Below are positions 11,503 to 24,053 of a DNA stretch of 64,000 bases, piece after piece. The stretch comes from Conchocele bisecta (lineage: Eukaryota; Mollusca; Bivalvia; Lucinida; Thyasiridae), in assembly GCA_029237695.1 (NCBI GenBank), contig CM055279.1, forward strand, positions 60,771,530 through 60,835,529, in the 5' to 3' direction. Below the pieces are notes generated by a model. The model was not told where the DNA came from, searched no databases, and saw only the letters and a list, made by a program, of their open reading frames with translations. Within the stretch, counting starts at the first letter, position 1. Every line of letters starts with the position of its first letter. The translations under genes were made by a program, and so were the position numbers.

Positions 11503-14237
11503 ACAAGAGTTGTCAAAGACAACGAAGCTCGCCTGTTGGCAGCCTTCACTCAAACTTGGCACAGTTGCATACAAAAACATGAATATTATATAACTTGACC
11601 TTGTGTTATGGGGCGTGCGGTGGACCTTGACATTAGGGTCAGTGGTGCAAGGTGGGTCGTGGGTTTGCTATTGAATAATATAGCATATTAAGATGAATGC
11701 ATGTGTGAAATATCAATGCGCTCCCTGAAAGCAGAAGTAAAACAAAATGTAACCCAACTTTAAGTTTATGAACGCACTAAGTTGATGATTTTCTACAGCA
11801 TGATAGCTATTCACATGATGAATGCATGTATGAATGTGCTAAGTGTGTGTCCTTCACCTTGGGGAAAGAGGTGGGGGGTGGGTCAAGGATTTGCTGTAGC
11901 ACAATAGAGGATCATCACACGAATGCATGTATGAAATATCAAAGCGTTCCCTGCAATGAAACAGAAGTTACACAACATTTACCGCAACGTTAAGTTTATG
12001 AACATGCTAAGTTTGTGACATTGACCTTGGGGTAAGGGTTGGGTCGTGGGTTGTGGATCTGCTACATCATGATAGACGGTCATCTTATGAATGCATGTAT
12101 GAAATATCAAGGCGTTCCATGAAAGGAAACAGATGTTATAAGATATTTACCCCAACGTTAAGTTTATGAATGTGCTAAGTTTGTGACCTTGACCCTGGGG
12201 TAATGGGGTGGGCAGTGGGTCATGAATTTGCGATATCACGATAGAGTGAGTATCATCAGATGAATGCATGTATGAAATATCAAGGCGTTCCATGAAAGGA
12301 AACAGATGTTATAAGACATTTACCCCAACGTTAAGTTTATGAAAGTGCTAAATTTGTGATCTTGACATTGGGGAAAGGGGTGGGGGTGGGTCATGGATTT
12401 GCTATAGCACGATAGAGTATCATCAGATGAATGCATGCATGAAATATCAAGGCGTTCCCTGTAAAGAAACAGAAGGTATAACAAATACATTTACTCCAAC
12501 GTTAAGTTTATGATGTTGATCTTGGGGAAAGGGGTGGGGGTCATGGATTTTCTGTAGCACAATAGCGGATCATCAGACGAATGCATGTATGAAATATCAA
12601 AGCGTTCCCTGTAACGAAACAGAAGTTACACAACATTTACCCCGAAGTTAAGTTTATGAACATGCTAAGTTTGTGACCTTGACCTTTGGGTAAGCGTTGG
12701 GTGGTGGGTTGTGTATTTGCTACAGCATGATAGAGGGTCATCTGAGGAATACATGTATGAAATATCAAGGCATTCCATGAAAGGAAACAGATGTTATAAG
12801 ACATTGACCCCAACGTTAAGTTTATGAATGGGGTAAGTTTGTGACCTTGACCCTGTGGTAAGGGGTGGGCGGTGGGTCATGGATTTGCTATAGCATGATA
12901 GAGTATCATCATATGAATGCATGCATGAAATATCAAAGTGTTCCCCGTAAAGAAACAGAAGTTACACAACATTTACCCCAACGTTAAGTTTATGAACATG
13001 CTAAGTTTGTCACCTTGACCTTCGGGTAAGGGTTGGGTGGTGGGTTGTGGATTTGCTACAGCACGATCATCTGAGGAATGCATGTATGACATATCAAGGC
13101 GTTCCATCAAAGGAAACATATGTTATAAGACATTTACCCTAAAGTCAAGTTCATCAATGTGCTAAGTTTGTGACCTTGACCTTGTGGTAATGGGTGGGTC
13201 ATGGACTTGCCATTATAGTACAATAGAGTATCATCAGATGAATGCATGTATGAAGTATCAAGGCGTTCCATGAAAGGAAACAGATGGTATATAAGACATT
13301 TACCCCAACGTTAAGTTTATGATTGTGCTAAGTTTGTGACATCGACCTTGGGGAAAGGAGTGGGAGGTGGGTCATGAATTTGCTATAGTACGATATAGTA
13401 TCATCAGATGAATGCATGTATGAAATATGAAGGTATTCCCTGGTAATAAACAGAAGTTACACAACATTTACCCCAACGTTAAGTTTATGAATGTGCTAGG
13501 TTTGTGACCTTGACCTTGGGGTAAGGGTTGGCTGGTGAGTCGTGGATTTGCTACAGTATGATAGAGGGTCATCTGAGGAATGCATGTATGAAATATCAAG
13601 GCATTCCATGAAAGAAAACTGACGATATAAGACATTTACCCCAACGTTAAGTTTATGAATGTGCCAAGTTTGTGATACGCGGTGGGTCATGGATTTTCTA
13701 TAGCACGATAGAGTATCATCAGATGAATGCATGTATGTTATATGAAGGCATTCCCTGTAAATAAACCGAAGTTACACACCATTTACCCCAACGTTAAGCT
13801 TATGAACATGCTAAGTTTGTGACCTTGACCTTGGGGTAAGGGTTGGGTGGTGGGTCATGGATTTGCTACAGCATGATAGATCGTCATCTGAGGAATGCAT
13901 GTATGAAATATCAAGGCGTTCCATCGAAGGAAACAGATGTTATAAGAAATTTACCCGACGTTATGTTTATGAATGTGCTCAGTTTGTGACCTTGACCTTG
14001 AGGTAAGGGTTGGGTGGTGGGTCATGGATTTGCTACAGCATGATAGAGGGTTATCTGAGGAATACATGTATGAAATAGCAAGGTTTTCCATGGAAGGAAA
14101 CAGAAGAGTTATAAGACATTTACCCCAACGTTAAGTTTGTGGACGACGCCGACGCTGACGACGCCGACGACGGCGCCGACGCCGACGACGCCGGGGGTTT
14201 GCCATAATCTCTTCTGCACTTCGTGCAGGCGAGCTAA
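11503..14237. mobile_element. Tandem-repeat non-autonomous element (about 15 monomers of about 166 bp)
   Basis: Outer sequence ACAAGAGTTGT...AGCTCGCCTG (11526-11535) is mirrored by CAGGCGAGCT at 14226-14235. Between them lie about 15 monomers containing TTTGTGACCTTGACCTTGGG and CCCCAACGTTAAGTTTATG, repeating every 150-170 bp. The array is followed by a GAC/GCC-rich stretch (14140-14200) and a small subterminal hairpin CTGCACTTCGTGCAG before GCGAGCTAA. A hairpin followed by CTRR resembles a Helitron 3' end, but the short inverted ends fit tandem-repeat MITEs equally well. No protein is encoded. Confidence 0.8.
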
Positions 14238-14938
14238 AAATTAAACAAGAATGCGTATGAAATGACCAAACATGGTCGATTCGTACCTATATTTACGAAA
14301 TAACCGGAAAACATGCGCCTATGGGTAAGAATTGACCAAACACGGAACGAAATGGTATGGGTACGAAATGACGCGGACCCCATAAAACAGTAGATGTATG
14401 TGAATAAACTTTATTATGTGTCCGAGGATGTGAAGCGGAACATAAAATTACCGGATTACACAGTAATGACCGTCGTCGTTATGTCAATAATATGTGATCC
14501 GGGGAGATATTTTTCAATATTTATTTTATTTACAAAATGCTTCAGGAATGTGCTATGTGTAATACGTCATCAAGTTGTGCATATATACGGGAGCTACAAA
14601 CAGTACTACAGAGAAATTACCGGAGCGAATCGGGATTGGTCACGGAATTATCCGGCGGCTTTCGGAAAATATCTCGGGATACTGAAACACTCACCTGTTG
14701 TTTGTTAATCAACGAATATTGATATTTTTATCAGCTACAAAGTATTTTTTGTATCAAAATGAATGCACACAGTTTCGAAGAGTGTCTAAATGGAAACCTG
14801 TTTGATTTATTCGTGGGAAAACCCAATAGGAGGCCATATTCGGCGACTTGAGCCGTATAATGCCTTTAAGGTAATCCATACCGAGGATCGACTACATGCA
14901 TATTTCCATTAGGATATCCGTTTATTGCAGCAGCCTTA

Positions 14939-15095
14939 TACAATATACATGTATGTCCATTCACAACGTTGACCGACTCAATACACGTTTGTCATACGAC
15001 GTCCCTGCATATACAGCGTATGATCACGTGGTTACAACAAAAACAACAAGTAATGAAACTTCCAGAAGCCCTCTGATTCAAAGTACATATTGTAA
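14939..15095. repeat. Mosaic repeat, left part
   Basis: 14939-15005 (TACAATATACATGTATGTCC...) recurs in direct orientation at 16419-16487. The adjoining 15019-15095 (TCACGTGGTTACAAC, CTTCCAGAAGCCCT) recurs inverted at 16330-16405. Confidence 0.75.
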
Positions 15096-16329
15096 CCAAC
15101 ACACCGGCCGTGGTTGGCGGCACGGTAGCGTTATTACTGTTTGTCTGTATTTCAAGTTATTAACAACGAGCGTCTGGACTGATACTTATTTATTAATGCA
15201 AGAGCCCCGTGTCAGGATGGCACAAATGAACTTAACTAACTAATACTACTATGTGACAGAGTACTAAGTTATTCAGCGTGACGGGAACTAACTGGTTACC
15301 CAAGTCGACAATAGGTAACTAGCGGTTACTGACAATATGAATGGGTCAGTCGACTGACAAGTAAGTTAATGATTTGCGCAGCTCGCCTCCTTTATGTAGA
15401 CGAGATGCGAGCAGCAGCCGTGCGAGCCCCAATCAAATTTCCCGCTGCAAATAATTCCAACCAATCACAGCACAGCAAATCAGAGACGCAAGGGAAAATG
15501 TCGGCCATATTGGATACGCAAAATAACAAGTAGAAATCCAGCACACAAACATGTCATCTAGAATAATGACAAGTTTGGTCTGTGCTGGCGCTACAATAGC
15601 AGATAGCGACAGTGCAGATCTTTGCAATGACATATTTTTCCGTGGTTGAACAGATTTACTGGAGGCTGCTCGCATGGCTAAAGGTAGGCAGGTTTACATG
15701 AAGTTGGGGAATTTACACTACCGCACTGGATAAACTTGGTTATACTGCTATGAATACCACTATTCCTTGTGCGAGCGGGTACTTTCTAGGGACTATAATG
15801 AATAGTGAATAAGATGATGCCGATCCTGGTCAGACAATAGTGTAGGCTACGTTTAAATGTGATAGGAAATAGCAGTCACCTGCAGTGTGAATCGAGGGGT
15901 CACGACATTGATACCAGTACCCGACAATGACCAAAAGTTGGCAACTGTCAATGAACAGTCACTGGCTAAAGGTCCTGGAAAGTCTCCAGGGTGGCATAAT
16001 CTGCCCAGTAATCCATTCAAATGTATTTCAGGATTACAGGTGTATCATGACAGGTACTCTGGGGCTTTGTAACTCAGATCAGGGGCACTAAGTCCGACCA
16101 GGATGACAGAATATTGTAGAGGAATCAGAGTTCCACTACAATATTCTTTTATTTTGTCCTTATTATGTAACGAATTTTGATGAAATATGGCGCATCACTT
16201 TGGCCCAAACTTCTGTCCTTTTTTCGAAGAATCGAATTGTGCCGAACTCCCGGGACCACCAAATGCAGCTCACGAAGACGCGTTTGCTGCGCCGTATTTC
16301 ATCAAAACCCGTTACATAATCAGGACAAT

Positions 16330-16487
16330 ATAAAAAATACGTACTTTGAATCGAAGGGCTTCTGGAAGTTTCAGTATTTGTTGTTGTTGTTGTAACCACG
16401 TGATCATACACCTTGTATACAATATACATGTATTTCCATTCACAGCGTTGACCGACTCCATACATGTTTGTCATACGACGTCCCGGT
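16330..16487. repeat. Mosaic repeat, right part
   Basis: It is the partner of 14939-15095. The first half is in reverse orientation (AGGGCTTCTGGAAG, GTTGTAACCACGTGATCA) and the second half is direct. Confidence 0.75.
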
Positions 16488-16888
16488 ATAGTAGCAGCGA
16501 AACACAACTATATGCCCATCATAAAAGTAGTAAGATTATTACTGATCCTACTGCTTTTGGGAGGGGGGGGGGGGCAAGTGATTCTGGTGTGGCGAGGACC
16601 TGGCATCAGATCATGATTATTCTGATTTCATGGTTGACTATATCGTTCTTTATTGTAAATATTCATGGATTTTCCCCCCATTCGTACATTTTTTTTTTTT
16701 TTTGGAATTGTCAGTGGACAACCCGTTTATTTATATATATACATGTATATATTGTATATATATATATATATTGTATCTATAAATAACAAACATGCATAAC
16801 AAAGTCAGCGACCTACAGTGTGGAGTCGATTAGACCGTGGTTATGTCCGATGTGGTAGGATTCACACTATTGGATTTCACAATACATA

Positions 16889-17242
16889 CAGTCGAACCTC
16901 CACGAACGGCCACCTCTCTACACAGCCACCTCTCTACAACGGCCAAAATTTCAAAACGCAATGTGATGAATTGCGACCACAGTTAGTGTACGTAATTTGA
17001 TAAACTTTGTGGGGGATTTTGTTAATTCTTCATCAGAACTGGCAAGTTGGGAGTGCTTTAGAATCGTCTCATTGAGACGATTCTAAAGCACTTCCAACTT
17101 GCCAGTTTTGGCGAAGAAATGAAAAAATATGCACCTTAAATGTAGCTCTGATTTCTATAGATATACTCTCTTCAACAGCCACCTCTCTCAACAGCCAGTT
17201 TGCAGTCTCCCCATGGCTGGCCGTTGTAGAGAGGTTCGACTG
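16889..17242. mobile_element. Pogo/Tc1-like MITE with TA target duplication
   Basis: The element starts CAGTCGAACCTC and ends GAGGTTCGACTG and is flanked on both sides by TA (16887-16888, 17243-17244). Inner ends share CCACCTCTCT and ACGGCC motifs. The centre (17028-17116) is a near-perfect palindrome around GTCTCATTGAGAC. A TA duplication and CAGT-type ends fit the pogo branch of Tc1/mariner. It is non-autonomous, with no ORF. Confidence 0.82.
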
Positions 17243-18290
17243 TACAATTATTGTCAAATTCAAAAGTTTATGATATTAATTTGCGAAATATTCTGATGCA
17301 GTTAATATTATAATGACAAGCTGTGTGATCGCACGGATGTGCGTTCCGGATCGGAGTCCACGCTGATTGTTTTACATTTAGTTGAATAGATGTCGGGATT
17401 TATTGTTTTTGCAGAGATATAACCGATTGAACAGTGGACAGACTACAGATATAAACTGTCTGTTCGAAGTAAAATTGGGTATTTTATATGTGTATTCCTA
17501 TGCTCATTTAAAGATATTTATTTTGTAAATATATGGGATTTAGTGCTAAACCCATTGACCCGGTATTAAATGACCTTAGCTGTTAATAGGCCGTTAAACC
17601 CCATCAAACAAACATTATAGCAATTTAGAGCATTGATTGACTCTATGCATATTTGAGACAAATCTTGCACACATTGAGACGTAACTTTTAGCTGACACTG
17701 ATAATATAAAGAAGTGATCAATTGACAATATATTGAAGTGATATTATGAGACATTATATCGACTTACAATGCATATTTTTTAAATATCGCATTTTATATT
17801 TGGCGTCGATTCTCATCCACCTCGTATAATCCATGATCATACATATATCGTTGATACTGTGCCTCGCCATTATCTTAAGTGAATCAGATTGTGCCAGTAA
17901 TACACTCGAATTGTGTCCAGTCTGTCTATGCTGGTGTCAATTTATCAATGTCGATATCTGAAGCTGTACATACAAATGTATCTATGTGTTTTCTTGGTTC
18001 TCACCAAAAATATATCACAGATCTAATCCGCATAAAACTTAATACTGTGATATGATACGTTTACGTGCTGTACTACATGAACTACTACGATACTACTATC
18101 ATACAACAACCGTCAACGACATTAGCCTAATTTTGCTCCATGCCTTAATGTATTAATGGACATGTATGTACACAAAGCTCCTGTAAAGTATTGCAACGTA
18201 GTAATGTCACCAACTTCATACGTCTATACTATATTTTACTACTTACTCTTGATGTGGGACAGTGGCCTTTATCAAATAAATTAATTGAAT
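17243..18290. other. No gene seen
   Basis: This is AT-rich DNA. 17578-17610 carries an inverted copy of the TTTAACGGCCTATCAACAGC motif that also occurs near 36898, 52655, 52741 and 56483. Confidence 0.45.
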
Positions 18291-18299
18291 TGATTGACT

Positions 18300-18985
18300 C
18301 CCCGATGTGGATGGACATAAAGGTGTCTAAAGCTCCTACTCCGAATGTATCGCTACACACATGTATATATTTGATTCCCGCTGTGGATGGAGAAATATCG
18401 TCAAGAGCTACTATTCTGCATGTCTTGCCACAAAAATGTATGGATTGAATCCCCTCCGTGGAAGGACACATGTTGTCCCAAGTTACTACTCTGTATGTCT
18501 TGACATAAACTAGTATGGATCGGATTCACGCAGTACATGGTGTCCCAAGTTACTACGCTACATGTTTTGACACAAACTTGTATGGATTGGAACTCCCCTG
18601 TGGATGGACATATGGTGTCTGAAGGTAATACTCTGGATGGCTCGACACAAACATGTATGTACTGGAACTCCCCTGTGGATGTACACATGGTGTCCCAAGT
18701 TACTACTCTGTATGTCTTGACATACTCTAGTATGGATCGGATCCACGCAGTACATGGTGTCCCAACTTACTACTCTGTATGTCTTGACACAAACTTGTTT
18801 GGATCAGATTGGTGTCCCAAGCTACTGTTATGCATGTCTTGTCACAAAAATGTATGGATTTGATCCCCTCCGTAGAAGGACACATGGTGTCCCAAGTTAC
18901 TACTCTGCATGTCTGGACACAAACCAGTATGGATCGGATCCACGCAGTACATGGTGTCCCAAGCCACTACTATGCATGTCTTGCC
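18300..18985 (-). repeat. Tandem 25-residue repeats derived from C2H2 zinc fingers
   Basis: About nine units, mostly spaced about 75 bp apart, read on the minus strand as IHTSLCQDIQSSNLGHHV followed by an IHRGVP-type linker. This aligns with the neighbouring finger unit HTCSVCDKTFTHSGNLKQHM but is three codons shorter. The first Cys is gone while the second Cys and the final H-x3-H remain. The frame is repeatedly broken. It is a decayed satellite of zinc-finger origin. Confidence 0.65.
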
Positions 18986-19151
18986 ACTCTGTGTGAAAGT
19001 CTGGTCGCAGACACTACATGTCTGTAAATATTACTATTTGACTTGAAAGTCTTGTCTCGCACACAATGTATCTAATGTCAGTTCCTTAGTGCGAATATGC
19101 ATATGTGTGACGAGTATGACGCTCTAGTCGCAAACGCGAGTATAGGGACGA

Positions 19152-20445
19152 TCACCTGTCCGGAGGAGCACGTGTTGTTTCACTTGAATCACAGTGAGAA
19201 TATCTTGTGGCACACGGAACACGTATGTGGTTGGTCCCCAGTTTGATATTGCAACGATATATAAAGGAACAGTCACATAAACAGCATGTGAATGGTTGCT
19301 CGCATGTGTAAATATGCATATTTATGTCGAGTTGCCTACATAGGAAGATCCCCGGTGTTTGTAAGCATTTGTCATTTGAGGTGGCTTCTTTATGTGTGAA
19401 CCTCGTCACAAACATTAGCTGTATGACGACGATCCTATGTATGCATGATCATGTTCCGTTTGAGGCTGCCACTGTTTGTGAATGTCTTGTCACAAACAAG
19501 ACATGTATGGGGACGATCCCCCGTATATATGAACATGTGCTGTTTGAGGTTGCCACTGTGTGTGAATGTCTTGTCACAAACAATACATGTATGGGGGCGA
19601 TCCCCCGTATGTATGAGCACGTGCTGTTGAGGTGGCTACTGTATGTGAATGTCTTGTCACAAACACTACATGTATGGGGGCGATCCCCCGTATGAATGAA
19701 CATGTGCCGTTTGAGGTGGCCACTCCGTGTAAATGTCTTGTCACAAACACTACATGTATGGGGGCAATCCCCCGTATGTATGAACATGTGCTGTTTGAGG
19801 CTGCCTCTATGTGTGATGTCTTGTCACAAACAATACATGTATGGGGACGATCCCCCGTATGTATGAACATGTGCTGCTTGAGACTGCTACTCTGTGTGAA
19901 TGTCTTGTCACAAACACTACATGTGTGGGGACGATCCACCGTATGTATGAGCATGTGCCGTTTGAGGCTGTCACTGTGTGTGAATGTCTTGTCACAAAAA
20001 CTACATGTGTGGGGACGATCCACCGTGTGTATTGGCACGAGCTGTTTGAGGTGGACTCTCTGTGTGAATGTCTTGTCACAAACACTACATGTGTGGTGAC
20101 GATCCCCCGTATGTATGCATATGTGCTGTTTGAGGCTGTCACTGCTTGTGAATGTCGTGTCACAAACACTACATGTATGGGGATGAGCCCCCGTATGTAT
20201 GAGCATGTGTCGTTTGAGGACGCCTGTGTGTGTGAATGTATTATCACAAAAACTACATATATGGAGACGATCCTCAGTATGTATGAGCATATGCTGTTTG
20301 AGGCTGTCACTCTGTGTGAATGTCTTGTCACAAACACTACATGCATGGGGACGATCCCCTGTATGTATGAACATGTGCCTTTTGAGTCTACCACGCTGTG
20401 TGAGTCTTGGCACAAACACTACAAGTATGTAGCTCCTTCCGATTG
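19152..20445 (-). pseudogene. C2H2 zinc-finger array, copy A, frameshifted
   Basis: The minus strand encodes classical 28-residue C2H2 fingers (C-x2-C-x12-H-x3-H) joined by TGDRPHT linkers, a variant of TGEKPY. Such arrays bind DNA, one finger per 3-4 bp. From 20419 downwards six full fingers are readable (units QSDS, HTGV, SSDS, QRVH, HSDS, QSSS named by helix start), although one lacks its last His pair. A seventh finger then loses frame, and at least four more appear in other frames (19435-19790). A degenerate finger is at about 19250-19290 (FTCCLCDCSFIYRCN). The first finger near 20430 lacks 2 bp and loses frame. I see no start exon or other domain. Helix residues differ between fingers, so binding specificity once varied. 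Confidence 0.8.
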
Positions 20446-21729
20446 CGATTGTGCATATGAAGCTTGAGGTTGCTACATTTTAAGAAGGTCTTGTCATACG
20501 CGATGCATTTATGTGGTCGCTTCATGGTTTGATCCATCCTACACAACATTACTTTTGAGAGTTTCGGTTATCAACAGGCGGTTGCATGTTTGTTTATCTC
20601 CTGAAGTAAATTTGTGTCGTAATGTCAACCATAATAGGACACGGTCATCACATCAGGCATCACATCAGGCTGTATGTGACCTGAAAAAAGAAATGAATCG
20701 TATGTAACTTATATTGACATCGTGTGACATAGGACACTTGTCTTCAATATGTATGGTGAAGGATTTCACTTCGAGTATAATAGTTATATCTCTGGTATGG
20801 TTAACTCGCATATGGACAAGAAGCCACATATGTAAGGTATATACATGTATTTGCATATATTGGTCTTATTATATATTTAATGTAATAAACACACGTCTTA
20901 TCACATGAGAGTGATCATAATACCACCATAAACATCGTTTGCCACATGAACAAGTTTAATATCACATTGTTTTATAAGTCGGAATTGGATTCCATTCCCA
21001 TTTTTGATATTTGACCTCTACTTGTGACCTTTACCTTGGACGTAGAGACGTGTGCATAGAACGAGACACATGACACTATTTTGAGGCAAATCGTTTCAAC
21101 AGATATTACTCGGTTTGGAAGATAAATGGTGGAAACGACATCTCATGCACAGTTATGTATTGCCCCAACTTATATTTTATTTGCTGTCATATTATTTGCT
21201 GTATGCGTCAAACGCACGAAGTGTTGAAACGGTACGATGACTTGTACATGCAAATATGGCGGAAATGGCAACTCAATGCTCCATATAGTATACAGTAACA
21301 CGACAATATTCACATATGTTATATTCATATATCACGTCACTCTTACGAAGCAATTATCATTGAAGCCAATTGTATCTATCTATAACCAAATACCTTTATG
21401 CAGTCGCATGCATGAATCGGTTAATTGAAGAGAACACATACTATAGATTGAACATGTTGTACTCTTAAAGGGGCAACTGGGTTATAAAAGACACGAGATG
21501 GCGCTGGGCCATGAAAGGTGTTCGAGCCAATTCCCACCCTTAAATATAAACCGAAGCGAATCGACGCGCAGGGGCAGGCTTTTTGATAAGCGTATGCCTG
21601 CTTCACTTCAGGGACAAATTTTCACACATTAGCACAATTTGGATTGATGATTGACGTGTAAATGTGCTTTTGAAGTAATAAAATGTACTCAACTGACAAC
21701 TAATTTAAACTTGCCGGCCAGAGCGTAGC

Positions 21730-21965
21730 TGTTACGTATGTACTTCGTTCATAGAGTCGAGTTCATAACCTGACATTGTAAACAACCCCACGTGCTTAGT
21801 GATAATGCTACGTATGTAATGCATTCATAGAGCCAAGTTCATGACCTGACATTGTAAACAACCCCACGTCTTTAGTGATAATGCTACGTATGTAATTCAT
21901 TCATAGAGCCAAATTCATGACCTGACATTGTAAACAACCCCACCTGTTTAGTAATAATTGCTACA
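21730..21965. repeat. Three tandem copies of a 75-bp unit (copy A)
   Basis: The units contain CCTGACATTGTAAACAACCC and GCTACGTATGTA. The homologous array in duplication copy B is at about 45930-46150. Confidence 0.85.
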
Positions 21966-22617
21966 ACAGTTATAACTGCATGAAATTGTACGATTCGGCT
22001 TATATTTAAGGGTGTGAATTGGCTCGAACACCTTCCATACCGGTGCATGTACATGGTGTGTGGTGCTTAAATAGTCAACATCAGACAGTGTGCCAGCCGC
22101 ACAACTTTGACTTTGGACAGTGTCCATAATTTCAAATTAAATACGTGTCTGATATGTATATAACAAAGTGAATGAAACAAAACCATGGTTTAATAGGCCA
22201 GCAACAGAAATAGGTCGCGAAACTGGATACAGTGGCTGTGAAAATGCAGTATGCAAACAGCATAAGCTCAGGTTAGTATCCACGTTCACATTTAACAGCA
22301 TGGATGTGCAGTCTGATCTGAAAATACAGTTAATAAAGTAGCCTTATTTCCCGCATCCTAACATATGCATGTACCAGTATGGCTATTTCAACACTGGTCT
22401 CCAATTAGCTGTCAACATATATTATACGTTGTATCTGCAGCAATGCAGGTAACTGGGACGGGGTTATCTGTGGAATGACATGACACAGTTACACATTTGT
22501 TATCAAATACCGACTTATGACCAACCCATATTCTGATATTTTGGTTACTACATGTACTTACAAATTACATCGGAGATAGGAACCTTGTTCATGTCCAGAA
22601 GTACTCGATATTGATAC

Positions 22618-22757
22618 AATATTGAATATCCATAACAACAAAATGGATCGCCTATAGTGATCGACGCCCAAGGTGGGCACACTATGTACTGAATACTGTA
22701 AATTCATCATTGTGATCACTGTGGGCGATCCATTTTAATCCCTGGATAATCAATATT
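22618..22757. repeat. Short inverted-repeat element (copy A)
   Basis: The arms AAAATGGATCGCC and GGCGATCCATTTT lie within outer arms AATATTGAATATCCA and TGGATAATCAATATT. The orthologous copy is at 46825-46966. Confidence 0.8.
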
Positions 22758-23125
22758 GACTAGAAAAGTTTCCAAATTGTATTCTCTTTAATGAATTTTT
22801 TGAAATGAAGGGTGTTGTTGTCTTTTCATTGTTTACACAATCTCTTTAAACACATGCATCTAATGTTTTGGTGCAGTAGTTGCATATTAGAATCAGCATA
22901 AAAAATAATTTACATCTGGTTTTTAAACATACTTGTTTACGAAATATCGAACCAGTTACATACTGTAAAGTATATTTTGGCCTTAAGTTTATTAGGGGGA
23001 TCTGACATACACTGTCTCGTGTGTGTGTTTTATGAGTCCACAATCTTGATAACACACGACACGTAACATACCATATATCTAGATAAGGTCAGTACAGAAA
23101 CACCTATTCTGGCTATTAGCATCCC

Positions 23126-24053
23126 TGTAAACCGTTACCCCACCCACCAATTTCCGTACAATAGACACTATAGCGTTTTCAAGGTAGGAAAGAGCTTGGG
23201 AAAATGTCGTACTTTCGGACTCGCTCAAACACCACACATTTCGATCTTTCTGCTGACTTATGTCTCTGGTAATCCATAAATGTCTTAGGGCTTCAAATAT
23301 ATTCACGTCAATCATCTGCTTTAAGCGTTTCGTTAGTTACGGGCAAGTTAGCTACCACAACCAAGGCGATAAGTGTGTGTACGAAAGAATGTCACACATT
23401 TTTGTGGGCTGTGGAAGCATAAATTACATGTACAATCTGGCTGAAATCCCATTACAGTCTCAACATATTGACGTAAATCACTGAAATAAACATCAGTAAA
23501 TCTAATGTTACATTTTGTGACAAATAAGTGCCATTCACTAACCTTGAATGATCTAAAACGTGCGTTTATTTTGATTTGCGTTCCAACATTTCGATATAAC
23601 CTTCCGTGAACATTACTTTCGGATTTCCGTTGTTATATTCGCAGAATGATCAATAATGACGTCACGGGAAAACCTAAACTGGAGCGTTACAAATAGAACA
23701 GCCAATCAGGTGGCGATGTGTGTGGGATTCTTTCGGAAGGAGATATTTCTCTGTAACGTTGGTATCTAAAACGTGTGTATCTAACAATATACTAAACACA
23801 GATGTTTAAAGTGAATATATTTGGGGACCTAAGGCATTTATTATTTGCCAGAGGTGTAAGTCAGCAGAAAGTTTGAAACCTGTGGTGTTTGAGCGAGCCC
23901 GAAACTAAGCCTATCTATGGCATTTTCCCAAGCTTGTTCCCATTTTCCCAACCTTGAAAGGCTATCCTGTATATTGTAAGGAAATGGGTGGGTGTGGTAA
24001 AGTTTTTCAAATGAGCCATTTATTGGGTCCTATGTCCGAGTCTTCCACCTGTG
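23126..24053. mobile_element. Foldback element with about 200-bp inverted ends (copy A)
   Basis: Left 23126-23307 (GTAAACCGTTACCCCACCC ... CTTAGGGCTTCAAATATATT) is the diverged reverse complement of right 23812-24053. The right end extends 45 bp further to TCTTCCACCTGTG, and that part is missing on the left. The middle (about 500 bp) has no ORF. Confidence 0.8.

Larger units (their letters stand above)
19130..24000. repeat. Segmental duplication, copy A (partner 40914-48235)
   Basis: It begins GCAAACGCGAGTATAGGGAC here and GCAAACGCGTGTATAGGGAC at 40914. Collinear, closely similar sequence continues through the zinc-finger array, the 75-bp tandem repeats, the small inverted-repeat element and the foldback element. 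Copy B is about 2.4 kb longer, mostly because of the insertion at 43780-45779. Confidence 0.9.

Noticed and set aside
11503..14237. Tandem array as a CRISPR array
   Set aside because: The whole monomer of about 166 bp is repeated with no unique spacers, and the context is eukaryotic.
14394..14708. 104-codon plus-strand open frame
   Set aside because: It has no motif, lies in AT-rich sequence after a transposable element, and overlaps a second open frame of similar quality.
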